Assembly: GCA_003864495.1 (NCBI GenBank)
Contig: ML133383.1
Span: 5,564,880 to 5,628,879 of the forward strand
DNA: 64,000 bases
DNA from: Nemopilema nomurai
Taxonomy: Eukaryota; Cnidaria; Scyphozoa; Rhizostomeae; Rhizostomatidae
Direction: 5' to 3'
Shown here: positions 1-13,835 of the stretch, piece by piece
Position numbering within the stretch: the stretch's first letter is position 1
Layout: each line of letters opens with the position of its first letter
Position numbers and translations under genes: made by a program
The notes under the pieces: model-generated
What the model was told of the DNA's origin: nothing
Seen by the model: the letters and a program-made list of their open reading frames with translations, nothing else
The model's database searches: none

Positions 1-19
1 TAAAGGTACAAAAACTTAC

Positions 20-3000
20 CTTGTACATCGATGAAGACTTATCTTTGGATGCTTTGAAGCAAGTAATGACTTGAAACGAGAACACAAGGGAATGGAATCC
101 TTGTTTTTCCCTCGCATTTCGAATCTCAGCAGGGTTGCTTGCACTTGTAAAGAACTTAGGCCAAACACAAAAACAGGATATGAGCACCGCATCTTGAATT
201 TCCGAGAGAGCCTCGCTCCGTGTCACATCGTACAAGAAATTTTTGTATGGCTCAAAGCTCCTGCGGTCACAACTCAGGGCTGTAAACAGTCGGCTAAAAA
301 TGGTATAAGGCGAATTAATCATTTACAGAGCAGAAATCAAAATCGTAATGTTGTAAATCAATTTGAAAATATCTGCCTGATATTCAGAGAAACAGCAACA
401 TCGTCTGGGAGTTTTCACGGTTCATCTTAAAGTAATGATGAAAAGGGAAGAAATTCATGGAAAATTTATGAAAAATAAACTGGCAACAGGGCGATCCAAT
501 CATGCTGGCACTGTCGACAGTGACAAAGTAAAACAATAATTCTTAAAATAAATCGCATGGATAATCGGTCACTAGAAACGATTGCCTTTAATGCGGTAAA
601 AGCATATACCATATTTCGTTCCATTTTTGAAAATAGTCCTACTTTAGAGGAAGATGTGAACAACAGTTAAAAAAGTAATCTGTCGACTACAGAAATAGTT
701 GTTTGTAAATCATAACTTATTACCTCAGCGAAAGTCTTGCTTCCATTCTCACGCCAGGCTCCTCAAGAATCGATTTTGGCAAATGTTGAAGCAAAAGCAC
801 CACGATATTGCTCAAATGTGGAATGTTCACACAGTCTGCGAGAACCATCAAGACCAGCTTCTCCGTTTCTGTAAACAAGGGGCACTTACCCAACTGTTTC
901 CACTTTCCATTGGCATCGTCCTGATCCACACAATCAAGTCTTTGGTAAGCAGCAAGCAGATTGTCCTCTCCCCTTAGTTTAAGGTGCTCGATTATAGCTG
1001 TTGCGACCGAAGAGGCCGATGAAACATTCTCAAGCAGACTGAACTTCTGCACCACTTCCATCGGTGTTGCACTGTCATGTAAACGTGCCAAACAGAACTG
1101 TGCGTATTCCAATTCTGTCTGTCCTACACGCTTGCTCAAAAGGTCCAATTTAGTGGCAAAGTGACAGCCACTTTTGTTTTTTGTTTCATGCGAGTCTCCA
1201 TCCGTCATTCTTTTTCTCCTAGGGATACGAGGCTGTTGCAGTTGGTCAGAGGATCCTTCCACCAGGGCGACCAGACCTTGCTCGTTGCCTGTTTTAGCCT
1301 CCATCGTCGCCTTTTCAGCCGAGCTTACTAAACTGACATTCGCCGAGCTTAGTGACATACTTGACGTGGTGCCAATGGCAGTGATTGAGCCCGCCAACCC
1401 ACCATTTGCCTCTCCGGTCTTTTCATTTCTTGGAAGCGCAACATTTCCATGGCCTCTAGCTTGACAGGTTTCTGCTTTGTCTTCCACGTCATCCATGGGT
1501 CGCTTTATCTTCTGAAATGGTGAGGTATTCCGAACTCTGCTTAATATTTCCATGCTCCTTGTTCTGTTTATTGTTCTCTGCGCCTTCGCAGCCTTTTCAG
1601 CTGTCGCTGCCCCTGGAGCCAAGGCTGTGCAGTTCCGGCAATTGGCCATACTATCAGTGAAATCAAGCGTCCGTTTGGAGACTAATGACTTCATTGCCCG
1701 GGGTTTCGCAACGACAACAGCCTGATAGATGCTGTTAGCCAGTCTACTCGCGTTCATTGATGGTGAAGTGGCGAGTTTAGGGGGTGACAAAAGAGGCGAT
1801 ACCACATCAGGTAAAGGGGTAATTGGCAAGGGTGACAACATTGGCAATGTCTGGGTAGGAGGCGATGGAGGCAGCGGCGATAACTGTGGAAGGGAGGTTG
1901 TCTCCTCCGCTATAATCATGTCGATGGAGATCTGCTGCTCATCGCCTTGTTGCCCAACAGCAACCGGGTTGTTGTTCATTGAAACGCCCGCAGTACGAGG
2001 ATTCAGTGACCTCATGATGACTGCACCAGAACTCAAAGTACAATTGCTCTTTGAAGCGGCCGATTTATGTACCATAGCGGAAGCAGATAGTTTTGCATAG
2101 GTCTCCTTTTGCAAATCATTATGAAGACAATGTGAACTGTCAACAGTTATAGATTCCGTGTTCATAGATACTTGGCCTAGATGACCTATTTCAGATTCCG
2201 AGTTCGTGTTTACTTGGTCTGGATGATCTATAGTTTCAGATTCCGTGCTCATAGTAACTTGATCTGGATGACCTATTTCAGATTTCGACTTCGTGTTTAC
2301 TTGGTCTGGATGATCTATAGTTTCAGATTCCGTGTTCATAGTCATTTGGTCTAGATGATCTATAGTTTCAGATTCCTTGTTCATAGTAACTGGATCTGGA
2401 TGGTCTATAGTTTCAGATTCTGTGTTCATAGTAACTTGATCTGGATGATCTATAGTTTCAGATACCGTGTTTATAATTACTTGGTCTGGATGATCTAAAG
2501 TTTCAGATTCCGTGTTCATAGTAACTGGATCTGGATGGTCTATAGTTTCAGATTCTGTGTTCATAGTAACTTGATCTGGATGATCTATAGTTTCAGATAC
2601 CGTGTTTATAATTACTTGGTCTGGATGATCTAAAGTTTCAGATTCCGTGTTCATAGTAACTTGATCTGGATGATCTATAGTTTCAGATTCCTTGTTCACA
2701 GAAACTTGATCTGGATGATCTATAGTTTCAGATTCCGTGTTCATAGTAACTTGATCTGGATGATCTATAGTTTCAGATTCCGTGTTCATAGTAACTTGAT
2801 CTGGATGATCTAAAGTTTCAGATTCCTTGTTCACAGAAACTTGATCTGGATAATCTATAGTTTTAGATTCCGTGTTCATAGTAACTGATCTGGATGTCTA
2901 TAGTTTAGATTCTGTGTTCATAGTAACTGATCTGGATGATCTATAGTTTCAGATTCCGTGTTAATAGTCACTTGATCTGGATAATCTTTAGTTTTAGATT

Positions 3001-6000
3001 CTGTGTTCATAGTAACTTGGTCTAGATGATCTATAGTTTCAGATTCCGTGTTCATAGTCATTTGATCTGGATGATCTATAGTTTCAGATTCTGTGTTCAT
3101 AGTAACTTGATCTGGATAATCTATAGTTTCAGATTCCGTGTTCATAGTAACTTGATCTGGATAATCTATAGTTTTAGATTCCGTGTTCATAGTAACTGGA
3201 TCTGGATGGTCTATAGTTTTAGATTCTGTGTTCATAGTAACTTGATCTGAATGATCTATAGTTTAGATTCCGTGTTCATAGTAACTTGATCTGGATGATC
3301 TATAGTTTCAGATTCCTTGTTCATAGTAACTTGATCTGGAGATCTATAGTTTCAGATTCCGTGTTCATAGTAACTTGATCTGGATGATCTTAGTTTCAGA
3401 TTCCGTGTTCATAGTAACTTGATCTGGATGATCTATAGTTTCAGATTCCGTGTTCATAGTCACTTGATCTGGATGATCTATAGTTTCAGATTCCGTGTTC
3501 ATAGTAACTTGATCTGGATGATCTATAGTTTCAGATTCCGTGTTCATAGTAACTTGATCTGGATGAACTATAGTTTCAGATTCCGTGTTCATAGTCACTT
3601 GATCTGGATGATCTATAGTTTCAGATTCCGTGTTCATAGTTTCTTGGTCCGCTTTGTTTGCAGCAGATCTTTCTAAAAGCGCAGAGTTGTTGTCTCTGTT
3701 GTCAGATACAGCAGGCTGGGATTCAACCTCACCAAAATCCAGTTTTTCTTTATTCTCTATTTTTGCGTCCATAGATAGGGTTAATTTGTCATCATCTGCA
3801 TTATACGACATGCCTTTAAAGTTATTCTGATATCGCAATGAAATTTCCGAAGATATTACATCCACGTGTTCGTCAGGCCTGGCGCTGACAACTGAAGAGC
3901 CATTCTTGCCAATATTAACGCCTTCGTCAGTCTCTTCCTCCTCTTTGTCGGCAAACTTTGATTTCTTGGAACTAATGAATGGCTCATCTTGGCATGAATT
4001 CACTGCTTCAAGTAACCTTTTATTCGAGTTATGATTCTTCCTGTTCACAATAGACGCATCCTTATGACTTTCATTTTCATCTTCTAACATACAACTACCA
4101 TCTTCTACCTTGATTACTCTTAGAGAACAAGGTAAGATACAATGCTTTTCCATTTTCTGTTGTCCTCCTTCCTTCATTTGCATGTCGGATTCAATATGCC
4201 ACATCCCTCTCGACCTTGTGGTGTCTTCGCTCGAGGTGCCTCCACTTTCCAGTGGTCTCTTTGCCTTAGCCTCCTCTGCACTCGGCTCAACATCCATTTT
4301 CGATGGTTCTGAACTTCTAACAACATTCTTATCCAGACTTGCACTGATTGGTGAAAGCAAATAACCACCATCACCTTGTTCCGCCTGTTTTGCATGGAGT
4401 TTTTCAACCGACCCATAAACTCCACGATTACTTGCTTGTTTATCAACTTCTAAAGGTATGAGGCTATCACTTTGTTTTGAGCGATTTTCAGTATACAAAA
4501 CGTCGGTCCTAGGAGAGCTCTCGCCATTAAGACTATTCAACACCATGGTATTGGAGCCTTCTGTCAGATGGAAGGCCGACGAAGAGTGCGCGTCATCTGC
4601 ACCTCTCCTCGTTTCCACATCAATACGAAACGATTCCTCATTGTATGCTATATTACTACTCGACTCTTCGCCCTCTTTGCTCATTGGAGTATCTTGCTTC
4701 TTGTCAAGAGCATGGCTTGGCGCAGCTTCATCTGCCCGACAAACATCTTCCGATTCATCCACATCAACGACCGTAGATGCACACACATCTTCATCATTGG
4801 AAAGTGAGCTGGATTCCATAGTACCTTTGTTTGAACAGCTAATGGCATTGTCACCAGAGAAATCATCAATATCATTTTCATGACTTTGGGATGTTTCTTC
4901 TTTCAGGAAAAATTTCTTCGCTATCGATGATACATTTCCAGTCATTGTTTCAACCAGGGCGCTTAAGGTTGGTTCACTAGAAGGTCTTTTCAAGGTAGGG
5001 GACTTTTTAGGAGAATTTTCTGTGCTTGAGGCAACGTCCATATCACTCGCATACTCTCGGTCAATGAGCTGCCTTGGCCGATTCTTCTTCCGTTGAAAAG
5101 ACACCCTACCATTTGCCCCACAGTCAAGACTACAAGACCCTCTCGAATTAAGAACAGCACTTTCGCTTCTTCCTACGCGGAATAGCGCCTTTCGACTTCG
5201 CAATTCCACCTTCGCACTTCCATTCGTTGCAACAGCACTTCCGCTACCGTGTCTTAATGGAGGGGCAGGGGATGGCGGGATGGGCGACAACGGAGGCGAA
5301 GGCATGACAAATTCTGGAATGAGAGTATCTACGAACGCGTATGACTTCTCCTTTAGCTTTGGTATGCAGCTGGATAAAATTTCAGCAACTTCATCGTCTT
5401 GTGTGTCATCAGCAGTAGTTGCATCACCATAGCTCCCATCTGGAAACAAAGAAAGCCTGTCATCAGCAAGGTCTTACTTACGATTTCGTCAAAGTGAAAG
5501 AAATTCGAAACCCGTACGGAACAGTAGACGTTTCATAATATTTACCGCTTTCTTCCTTCATAACGTTTATTGGGAGAAAAACAATCGATTGAAATCAAAT
5601 GCTTAGGGTTGTGGAGGCAACAACTGGCCATAAAGGTGGCAGTTTTGTTTATTTGAAAGTTGACGTCGTGCGAAACTCAATATAATTTTGGCAGTGACAG
5701 TAAAAAGAAGTAGAAAAATTGAGACTATACAGACATTGTATGTAGAACTGCTTTAAGAGCTTCACGTCTAGCTGCTAAACTGCATTTGATTACCGGCCAA
5801 GAGTCCTCTGTAAGGTTAATTCTAATACGAACAAATCTAGAGCAGGTTAACATACGCTTTACTCTAAACGCTTTTACTCTCAGCTTAATAAATTCCAAAG
5901 GGTCTGTTAGGACAGAGCCTGAAAACTACTAACACCAAAAGTCCCTTGATGTGTTTGGGAGCATGTTTCAAAAAGAGAGTATTCTCCTGCTGACATGAGA

Positions 6001-9000
6001 TCCTTCTATTGAGCCTTTAATAGATCCTTCTAAGATGCATGATACAAGTTATCTAGAAGGGTATTTCAATTTCTCCTTCACAACGCAAAGTAGTGTAATG
6101 CATTGTAGCGTAGGGCAGTGTGGCATACTGTAATGGGAACACTACAAAATGACTAAAAGAAACAGAATTTCTTAGATGGCTCATTACCTTTATCAGCTCC
6201 AGAAAGCAAAAACGTTCCAGTCTTCGGTAGACCACCTTTTTTCTTGGCAGCTTTGGCACAGCTGAAGTGTATAAGACAAAGTTGAGGCACTCGTTTGATT
6301 TGGATAAACATTTGATTTGATTGCTAAATGCTAGCATGGCACCAATCGAAATATTTCCGATGAACATTCTTTATTAGAGCAACAAAGGTATAATATATCA
6401 AAAATACCAGATAAATGCTGATAGGTATTCATAATTAAACATTCAAATGCAAACTGGTAGGTAAGGTGAACAAAAGGTTTTTTTAAAAAGATCGGCAGAA
6501 ATAGCAATTTATAATTTTACGAACAGGGCAAGAAAAGTACATGTTCCTCTGACAAGGCAAAAATAATTCTTAAATTTCCTGCAACACTGAAAAGATAGAA
6601 ATGAAGAAGGAGCCAATATGAAAAAGGTATGGTACTTCTTTATATACCTGTAGTTAAGACTTTTATGAAAATAGACAAATTTGCGTGTAACAGTCTACAG
6701 TTTTCAATAACTAAAAGCATTTGTTTAGTTTCACATCTTTCCGTACTTAGGAAAAAATAGAGATGATGCAGGCTATAGGATACATTTTGAAAAAACTTTC
6801 CTGCAGGATTTAGTTATGAGAAATTTTTTCACAGACGCACTTCAGAGGAATCCGCCCGGTTGACGGAACACAAATGCTACTGATGACTCACCCTTGAACG
6901 AACTGATCACTTGCCTTCTGGAATACAATTGTCTTTCGTTTTTGCTGCTCTAAAATGAAAAACAAGAGAAGTTGACATCCATTCAAAGGAATAATTTGGA
7001 AGAAGACAATGAACAAGCTCAACAATCAAAAGAGATGGGAGAGAAGAAAATTGCTTGAGTAACACATGCAATCAATGACACGGAGCCAAGGTGCTGCACA
7101 ATAACAAAATAAAATATCAAAGCTTGCTTTACCTCTTTTTGGAGACTTTTTCTTCACTTTCAGCTTATCCTAGCAAAACAAAGACCGCTTTAAACCACTA
7201 ATTTACTTCTTACAAACAGCTAGCTAATTGAGTTTAAGGTCAAAAATTCCGTTTTGAGCTGACAATCTTTGTAGTAGAAAATGCCCAAGTTCTGATGACC
7301 AGAACTTTAAACTGAATCATCAAAATATTTATCGAGAAACATCAATATAAGTAGCAAAATGCTTTCGAAAGAATTTCGAGGATTTACTTATCTTTAAACA
7401 GTTGAATATTTACTAAAGAACTAGACAATGAATAAATCTGGATAGGGGCACAGCGCAAGATTACTGCATTCCTTATTCGTTCACAAACTCAGTTCACATT
7501 AATAAAACGATTAGGAATCACATATGAGTTCTGTTTTGATGTTCAAAATTTACCCAACACTGTCTGCAATGTCTGACACTTGCAGAGCCTACAAGCTCCT
7601 CATTTTCAACATTAATTTTCAAATAGCCAATGAATGATCAATGTCCAACATATCTTACATAGATTTGCATTAAAAGTCTTTGCTCATAGCTCTTGCTTAT
7701 AGTTGAAAGAAAAGCTACCTTACGATATTGATAAGACATGCCTAATGTAGTAAAATGTACAGATGTAATGAAAATGTAATTCTAAATTTGAAAATGAAAA
7801 GGTCAGCTAGCTTTTGTATACTATATGATAACATCCAAAGGGCTACTGAAACCTATTATTGGCCTGAATTAAACTTAGAAATAAAAATATAAAATTCCTG
7901 GAAAACAGTCTTACTTGGTATAGACAAACTTGCTGACCCATTCTTTCAACTTGCTTTTCAAAGCTTTTTCCTTTGCTGAGTGCCTTTCGCTTTGCAGCTA
8001 CATAAAAAGGACAAAAAATTATTAAAAATTGCATAAGAAAAGATAACTTAATAACTTAATAACTTAAATAGGATACTGATATGCACTGCAAAACACAAAA
8101 TTTCACAAAAAAGCTAATTATGCAAAAAACTACTTAGTTTAGATTCCATACCTTGTGCTGACTTTAACTGTAATTTGAGCTTTTTGATCTCTTTCTCTCT
8201 CTTTTCCAACCTGAAATTTGGAAAGCATAACAATGCAACAATAGCATTAATACATCAATTAATCTTTTGACATGAGATAAGTGCTTCTCATTTACCCTTT
8301 GCAACCAACTTAGCATACTTTTAAGGTAAAAGTCCAATAGATGATACCTGACAGCTAATGATGAACATTCTTTTTCAGTTCTCTCTGACTTGGTGTTGAT
8401 TGTTGTTGACTTTGTTACTTCGTCAAAAAAAGCAGTTAGAAGTTTGTCATTCTTATCCTATAAAATGAGAAATGTCCAAATCATAAGACACCAAGCTACA
8501 TATAAGAGAAAGCTAAAACATTGCCATGCAAATCATTACAGAACATTTGACAGATTTAAATCTGCAAAATGAAAAGAATTCCAAACAAAGGTTTTTAAAG
8601 AACTAAAAAGCCATTGATGTAGAAGATTAGATGTGTTAGATAGAATTGAAAATACATATTTTTGATGTTACTACTTTATTCTTAAAAAAAACTTAATTAA
8701 TTTTGAAACATCTTACAGATACAGACACACTTACCTGTTCTGCCTTAAATTGCTCTGTCAAAGCAATATTCTGTGTTTCAAGCCTTGTGGCAACCTAAGG
8801 CGAAATAATAACTATTAGAATACCAAAAATACAATGAAAGGGCAAAAAAATGAGCTTCAAAAGGACTGGTAAATGCTAGGGCACAAACCTTTTTTAGCGG
8901 CTCGTTTGCTTGCTTTGCCTTTTCAAGCTGAACTCTCAGAACACCATTCTCACTAGAGAGGCACAATATATTAATTCCAATTAATTGTAATTTGTAGAAG

Positions 9001-12000
9001 AATTATGAAAGCTGAATACTATTGTTGCAATGTTCACTCCTACATCACTCCTATAAAAATGAGGCAAAGCTTTGTCTCATTTCTATACAAAGTTGTAAGA
9101 AATACAGTGTTACTTAAACATAAAACACTGAGCTATTTGCCACATTGATAAAATAACAGACCTATAACATTTCTTCAACTTTTCACCCAAAGATTGATTT
9201 TCTCTTGATAGGTCTTCACAATCTAAAAATGAAAGATACAAAAATGTAAATTCTTCAAACTTTTTAATTTAGCTATGCTATTTGTAGCAGGGCGAGGTCT
9301 ATGCAGCAGGAATTAGTGTAGTGGCCTTTTTATTGGCTATATAGGGCCTTGCAAGAAGAGGAAAATTGAGCTCAACCAAATCAAATGAGAATACAAAATC
9401 ACCTCATAGGGCTCATAGCTAATGAAAAGCTTTATCACAGAGAATTTCATAATTATGCCTTTAATTTTACTATGATTTTATTGATCAAATCTAAAGAGGA
9501 GGGGGAAAGGTGATCATTCTATTCATATCAAACCCCATTGATAAAAATAAAATACTTTAAGTTGTGAAGGAATTTCGGTTTATCTATTAAGGATTCAATG
9601 TCCTCATGAAAATTTAACAAAGCTAGATAATGCAACATTCACTAAATTCAAGGGGGCTATTGTTCAGCAGCAATTTAGCCTTGGGGGTAATTGGAGTGGG
9701 GGCCTAAGTTGTAATATAGACCATTGTCAGTGAAAGATTATTTTAATGTTATTTGTAAAATGAAAAGACATCAAATTCAGTAGGAATATATGGTTACTAA
9801 TAATTAAGAAGAAGTGGCAACACAGGGGAAGAAGTGGTGTTTGTTTGCTCATAGAGATTTAGTTTCACTGTGCAAGTTCCTATCACAAGAAGCTCCATTT
9901 TCACCAATGAGGCTGACATTTCTTGAAGCTGGTTTAATTGTACTAAACAGATATGCATTCTATTCAAAAGCCAGACAAATAAGCCCACAATTGCAGCAGG
10001 AGGAAGAGAGAAACTAAAATAGAGTGCCAAACACCACAAAAACACTATTTTGATGAAATCTGCAACATTATTTGAAGCATTCTTTTTGCCAAAAAGTCAA
10101 ATGGAAATCTGTGTTCTTGTCTGTGTTACTATTTTGGCATCAATGAATATTTTAAGGAGGGTGGCTAAATTGAGAGGGTTACTTATAAAACTTTCCTTCT
10201 AGGATGGGGCTAATAAGAGAATTCCGGGTAACATAACAGAATACCTACAAAACGTCTCAGCTATAGAATGATAATATTTAATATTTGAACCATTATCAAA
10301 GAGGCTTTGCAACTATAGGTAATACTGTGTGAGTATGAAGCAGAAGAACAATGGTAAATGAACCAAGAAAGCCTCAGACAAAAACCCAATTTCAAAGCTC
10401 TAAAAGCAAATTCATCTTCTAGTCGCTAAAATAATTTCTATGAATGATGACTACTTTCAATGCAAGACAGTAAACATTTGAGTGTACCTTGTAGTGCTTG
10501 GCTGTATCTTTTTATCAATTCACTATAAGAAACAATTTAAAAGATATCAAAAAGGAAAAGAACAAGCCATAATTTAAGGAGAAAGTTGGAGATGACATAG
10601 ATAAATGGCTCCAAAGTTTCGAGACAGCATCTGTAGTGTCCACAGGCCATGCTTGGAATAGAATTGCAGGGGTGCAATAAACAAAATTCATTGTGGTGTC
10701 AAGGTATTGGTTGTGCTCTATTGCACAAAAATACTTGATAGACAGTGAGCTGTATAAAGAGTCTAAATTGCATAACTGCATCATAAGAAAATATAACTAG
10801 ACAAAACAAGACTAGTCCAATCAATCAAACAAAAGTGTTGCCAAATATTTTTGGATAGTTTGACTAGGGACTTTTGAACTGAATTCAAAACTGCAAAGGA
10901 AACTGGATGAGAGAAAAAACAAACTGCTAAATCAAAATATTTTTCTTTGTAAATTTCACACTTCTAATTTTCACTTCTGAGCAATGCGTGCCAAGGCATG
11001 CATTTACATTCCATTCCCAGCATGGCCTGAGGACTTCATATTATAATGCCATTTGATTATTTGAGATAATAGTCAAGATGGACAATATGCTTCAAACAAT
11101 AAATGAATGAAAATCAATAAACACTATCAGATCATTGGGTTTATTCATTGACAAATGCAAACAGTATGGCACTTTCTTAAGGATGTACAACAGAGAATAA
11201 AATATTAAAGTAAAAAAATTAATAAACTCACCTTGTATTCATTAATTTTTCTTTAAATAAGCAAATATTTGACTCAGTTACATTCTTGTACAAATCAAAT
11301 TTCTGAAAAATAGTGAAATTACTCAATCAGTGTTAAATTCAAGAACTACATGAAATTGTAAAACTTAGCAATGATATCCAACACTACAATGTGAAAGTGG
11401 ATGTCATGTTGAAATTAAACAAAGCTAAAGTTTTAACAACTCTGTATAAACCAGATTTAATTTAACATCTCACAGATTGATCTGATAAACCGTTCTTAAG
11501 TATATGAAATAAGGATATGATGGAAAGGAGTCACCAACATCAATATACATATATAATATCAACTTCGACAACAATACCACTCCTTTATAGAAAGGATGAT
11601 TACCATGGTGATGAAGAAGAGGAATTTGGGTTTTGAAAACTGGCTCTTAAAACATAACCTAAAGCATAAATAAAAGTGCTGTGACTTTTTAAAAAGGACT
11701 GCTTTACTCATTGCAAAGAGAAAAAGGTAATTGAAAGTATATAGAAGAATCCTCATACCCCTTGTATACCCCTGCAGTCTTGGCAAGATATGGGTTGGCA
11801 TTGTTTGTCTTTTTCCCCATTAGCTCGTCCGTCATCTGATTGCAAATTGACTTGGTTACATGATTCTGTCAAGTCTTCTGACTTCTTATCTGAGGTTTTG
11901 CATCTAATTTTGTCAATGCCAATGGTTATCTTAGAAACCTCGTGGTCACACTCTTTGTCGTTGTTAACTGGAGCTTCCGTGGAACACTGAGAAGACCCAT

Positions 12001-12022
12001 TATCTAACATCGCATTAGCCAT
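20..12022 (-). CDS. ICE1: ICE1 homologue (little elongation complex subunit 1), 14 exons, 3' end off window
   Basis: ICE1 scaffolds the little elongation complex that promotes Pol II transcription of snRNA genes in Cajal bodies. Exons read on the minus strand, all in phase: 12022-11759, 11302-11232, 10522-10488, 9222-9162, 8952-8889, 8794-8735, 8457-8348, 8210-8152, 7997-7915, 7169-7133, 6949-6892, 6261-6188, 5439-724, 293-20. The N-terminal exons give a CQDC motif, then a coiled coil with 'EKLMNTSELIKRYSQ' and 'DLSREN', which parallel the human ICE1 N-terminus. Next come proline-rich 'SPPLSPIPPSP' stretches. The C-terminal segment (exon 14, beginning 'RLFTALSCDRRSFEPYKNFL') resembles the human 'CRVYTGICRQLGDLERARLF' region. 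Start chosen at the ATG at 12022, because the frame further upstream begins only with GTG. A donor at 20/19 shows that more exons lie outside. The large exon is frameshifted inside its tandem repeats (net -7), so the gene is broken as assembled. Family assignment rests on remembered similarity. Confidence 0.8.
2140..3645 (-). repeat. 45-bp tandem repeat array within ICE1 exon 13 (about 33 copies)
   Basis: A coding minisatellite with a period of 45 bp. On the minus strand each monomer encodes the acidic 15-mer MNTESETIDHPDQVT, with variants such as K, Y, L and P substitutions. The array interrupts a low-complexity part of the protein between the proline-rich segments and the C-terminal domain. 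Because 45 is divisible by 3, the plus strand is also open across parts of the array, but that frame has no flanking coding support. Three-monomer (135-bp) higher-order units are visible, for example starts at 2461 and 2596, and at 2686 and 2821. Seven single-base deletions interrupt it, at roughly 2886, 2897, 2907, 2927, 3264, 3340 and 3390. Confidence 0.93.
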
Positions 12023-12600
12023 CTTGCCTGGCACTAAACCAGACACCTGCAGTGATCGATTTCTGCAGATACCATGTTATGAAAGAAACATTGTGTCAAT
12101 ATTCATGCAATAGCTCAACCTACATAACTTGGCAGGTGGCATCGTAGAATGGACGTGTGCAATCTGGCTGTCAGGCAAAGGGGGTGTCTCCTCGCTCTTA
12201 GTTCAAGTTACCAAAAATGATATTTTCACTTAAATCTGTATGACACATTCAACGTTCGGTCCGCAGATACACTTTCACGGGCAAAAATTTGGCTTCCATC
12301 TCGACAGTTCCTCCTTCACAGGTTGCTAAACGTTGCGAAAATGACATGTTTAAGGAACCTCTTTATGATGTGTGACATGGCTGCTCTGACCTCGTATTCG
12401 CGCCCGGGCGGACAACAAGCAGCGAGCTAAGGATTTCGGCATCCGCCAAAGTTTTCGTTTTCCTTGGTTCTGTGAGTCAGGTTGGCCGGCGTTTTCTAAA
12501 GCCGGGTGTCATTTTTAGCTTTTTTTCTAAAGCCGGTTCACCAAAACAATCTTAGGAGTGCACACCTCCGTCGTTTTGGTATCCAAGTACCCCCCGGGGG
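12023..12600 (-). promoter_or_regulatory. Probable ICE1 promoter and 5' UTR region
   Basis: This stretch lies directly upstream of the ICE1 start codon and is visibly richer in G+C and CpG than its surroundings, with a gcgcccgggcgg block near 12400. A partial direct repeat (taaagccgg) sits near 12500 and 12530. No open frame of interest leaves it on the plus strand. A promoter role is inferred from position and base composition only; I cannot place a TATA box or a transcription start. Confidence 0.35.
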
Positions 12601-12899
12601 CATCCAACTTCAACTTCCACATGTCACTACCAGTATATCTTAAATAAGTGATACGATAGTGCTAACATAAACAGTTTATTGATTTAAAAACACATTTCAC
12701 ATGAAATAATCATCAAGGAAAAAGGAATTAGTGAAGAGGACACGTAGAAATAACTATGAAGAAAAGTTTTTGAGCTAAACGATCTTCTGTGATTCTGAAG
12801 TTTACATTGTATAAAGTTTAAGAAACAGATTCGAGGAAAGGCATCTATAGGAAGTTGTGCCAATAGCAATAACAGCAAGAAATGGAAAAAGAAAGGAAC

Positions 12900-13835
12900 A
12901 ACTCAGAGAAGAAGAAGAAATAGAGAACGAATGGAAAGGAGAGTGCAATTCGAAAGTTGGCCATAAGATGCAATTTAAAGGCCTATATTTTTAGGTTCTT
13001 ATTGAACGTTTAGTTATTCCTTGCATTGCACAACTCAAGAGGAAGAGAATTCTAGAATTTAACACCCTGATAAGAAATCAGTTTTGGAGGATAGTCAGTA
13101 GCACCAAAAGGAAGGGAGAACAAATCCAAAAAGGATTTACGAGTATTGTGGTGGTGTACATCACTGCTTTTTTGAACAAGCTACTAGTAGTACTAAAAAG
13201 AGAGGGGATGCTTTTTGAGTTAATGTCAAACTTGAATTTTTCTCTTTCGTATTATGAACATCAAGCAAATTAAGCTTTTCAGAGATAAGTTTCGAGTGAT
13301 TGCCTTTTTGCAAATGTTATTGTCGTCACTGCCTTGCGCAGGGGGATTCGAATAGGTTCTAAATTTGAGGAGTAAGCACTTCCCAATTACGTTAGTCTAT
13401 AATTAACATGGGGTATAATTTGGGCGTTATATAGATTTTAGACGTGTTTTGTGATATTTAATTTCGCAGTTTTGAGAGCTTTACATAATTTTAGTTTAAC
13501 ATGCTTTATATGTTCTTTCCAGTTTACTTGAGAGTCAATCATTACTCCAAGTTATTCAGTGTGTATTCGTTTTGGATAATATTTTGATTATTAACTGTAA
13601 GGCAAAACATTTGAGTCCTTGTTTTGTTTTTTTGAGTGAGCTATAAGGAAGTTTAGTTTAGGTACATTAAGCGATAGTTTTCCTTTGCAGCGAGGCATCG
13701 TGATACCCAGGCCAGCTCATGATTAACAATTGAATCGACGTCCTCGAGATTCTTATGTGAAAAGACAATGCTGGCATCATCGGTTTAAACGTAGACGCAA
13801 AGGATGAACTGAACTTCAAAGATCTTTTAGTAACT
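12900..13835 (-). pseudogene. Decayed non-LTR retrotransposon reverse transcriptase relic (CR1/jockey-like)
   Basis: Conceptual minus-strand translation across several frames recovers, in order, pieces of the C-terminal half of a LINE reverse transcriptase. First is a ruined YADD box (stop, then T-D-D) followed by 'ASIVFSHKNLEDVDSIV' near 13780. Then comes 'QVNWKEHIKHVKTKLCKALK', the usual 'NWKxHI' block, near 13530. Last is 'GVKF*NSLPLELCNARN' near 13050, where the normal W is a stop. Multiple stops and frameshifts show it is long dead. Clade assignment is approximate. Confidence 0.75.

Noticed and set aside
71..430. Plus-strand 119-codon open frame at the left edge
   Set aside because: It is opposite the ICE1 exon at 293-20, which has good splice sites and family similarity.
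2140..3645. Tandem array considered as satellite DNA or CRISPR
   Set aside because: There are no spacers, the period is a clean 45 bp, and the array is embedded in a coding exon of an animal gene.
3026..3676. Plus-strand open frames across the 45-bp repeats (repeating an IYSFRFRVHS-type peptide)
   Set aside because: They arise because the period is a multiple of three. There is no flanking coding sequence or splice context on that strand, while the minus-strand frame continues into ICE1 sequence.
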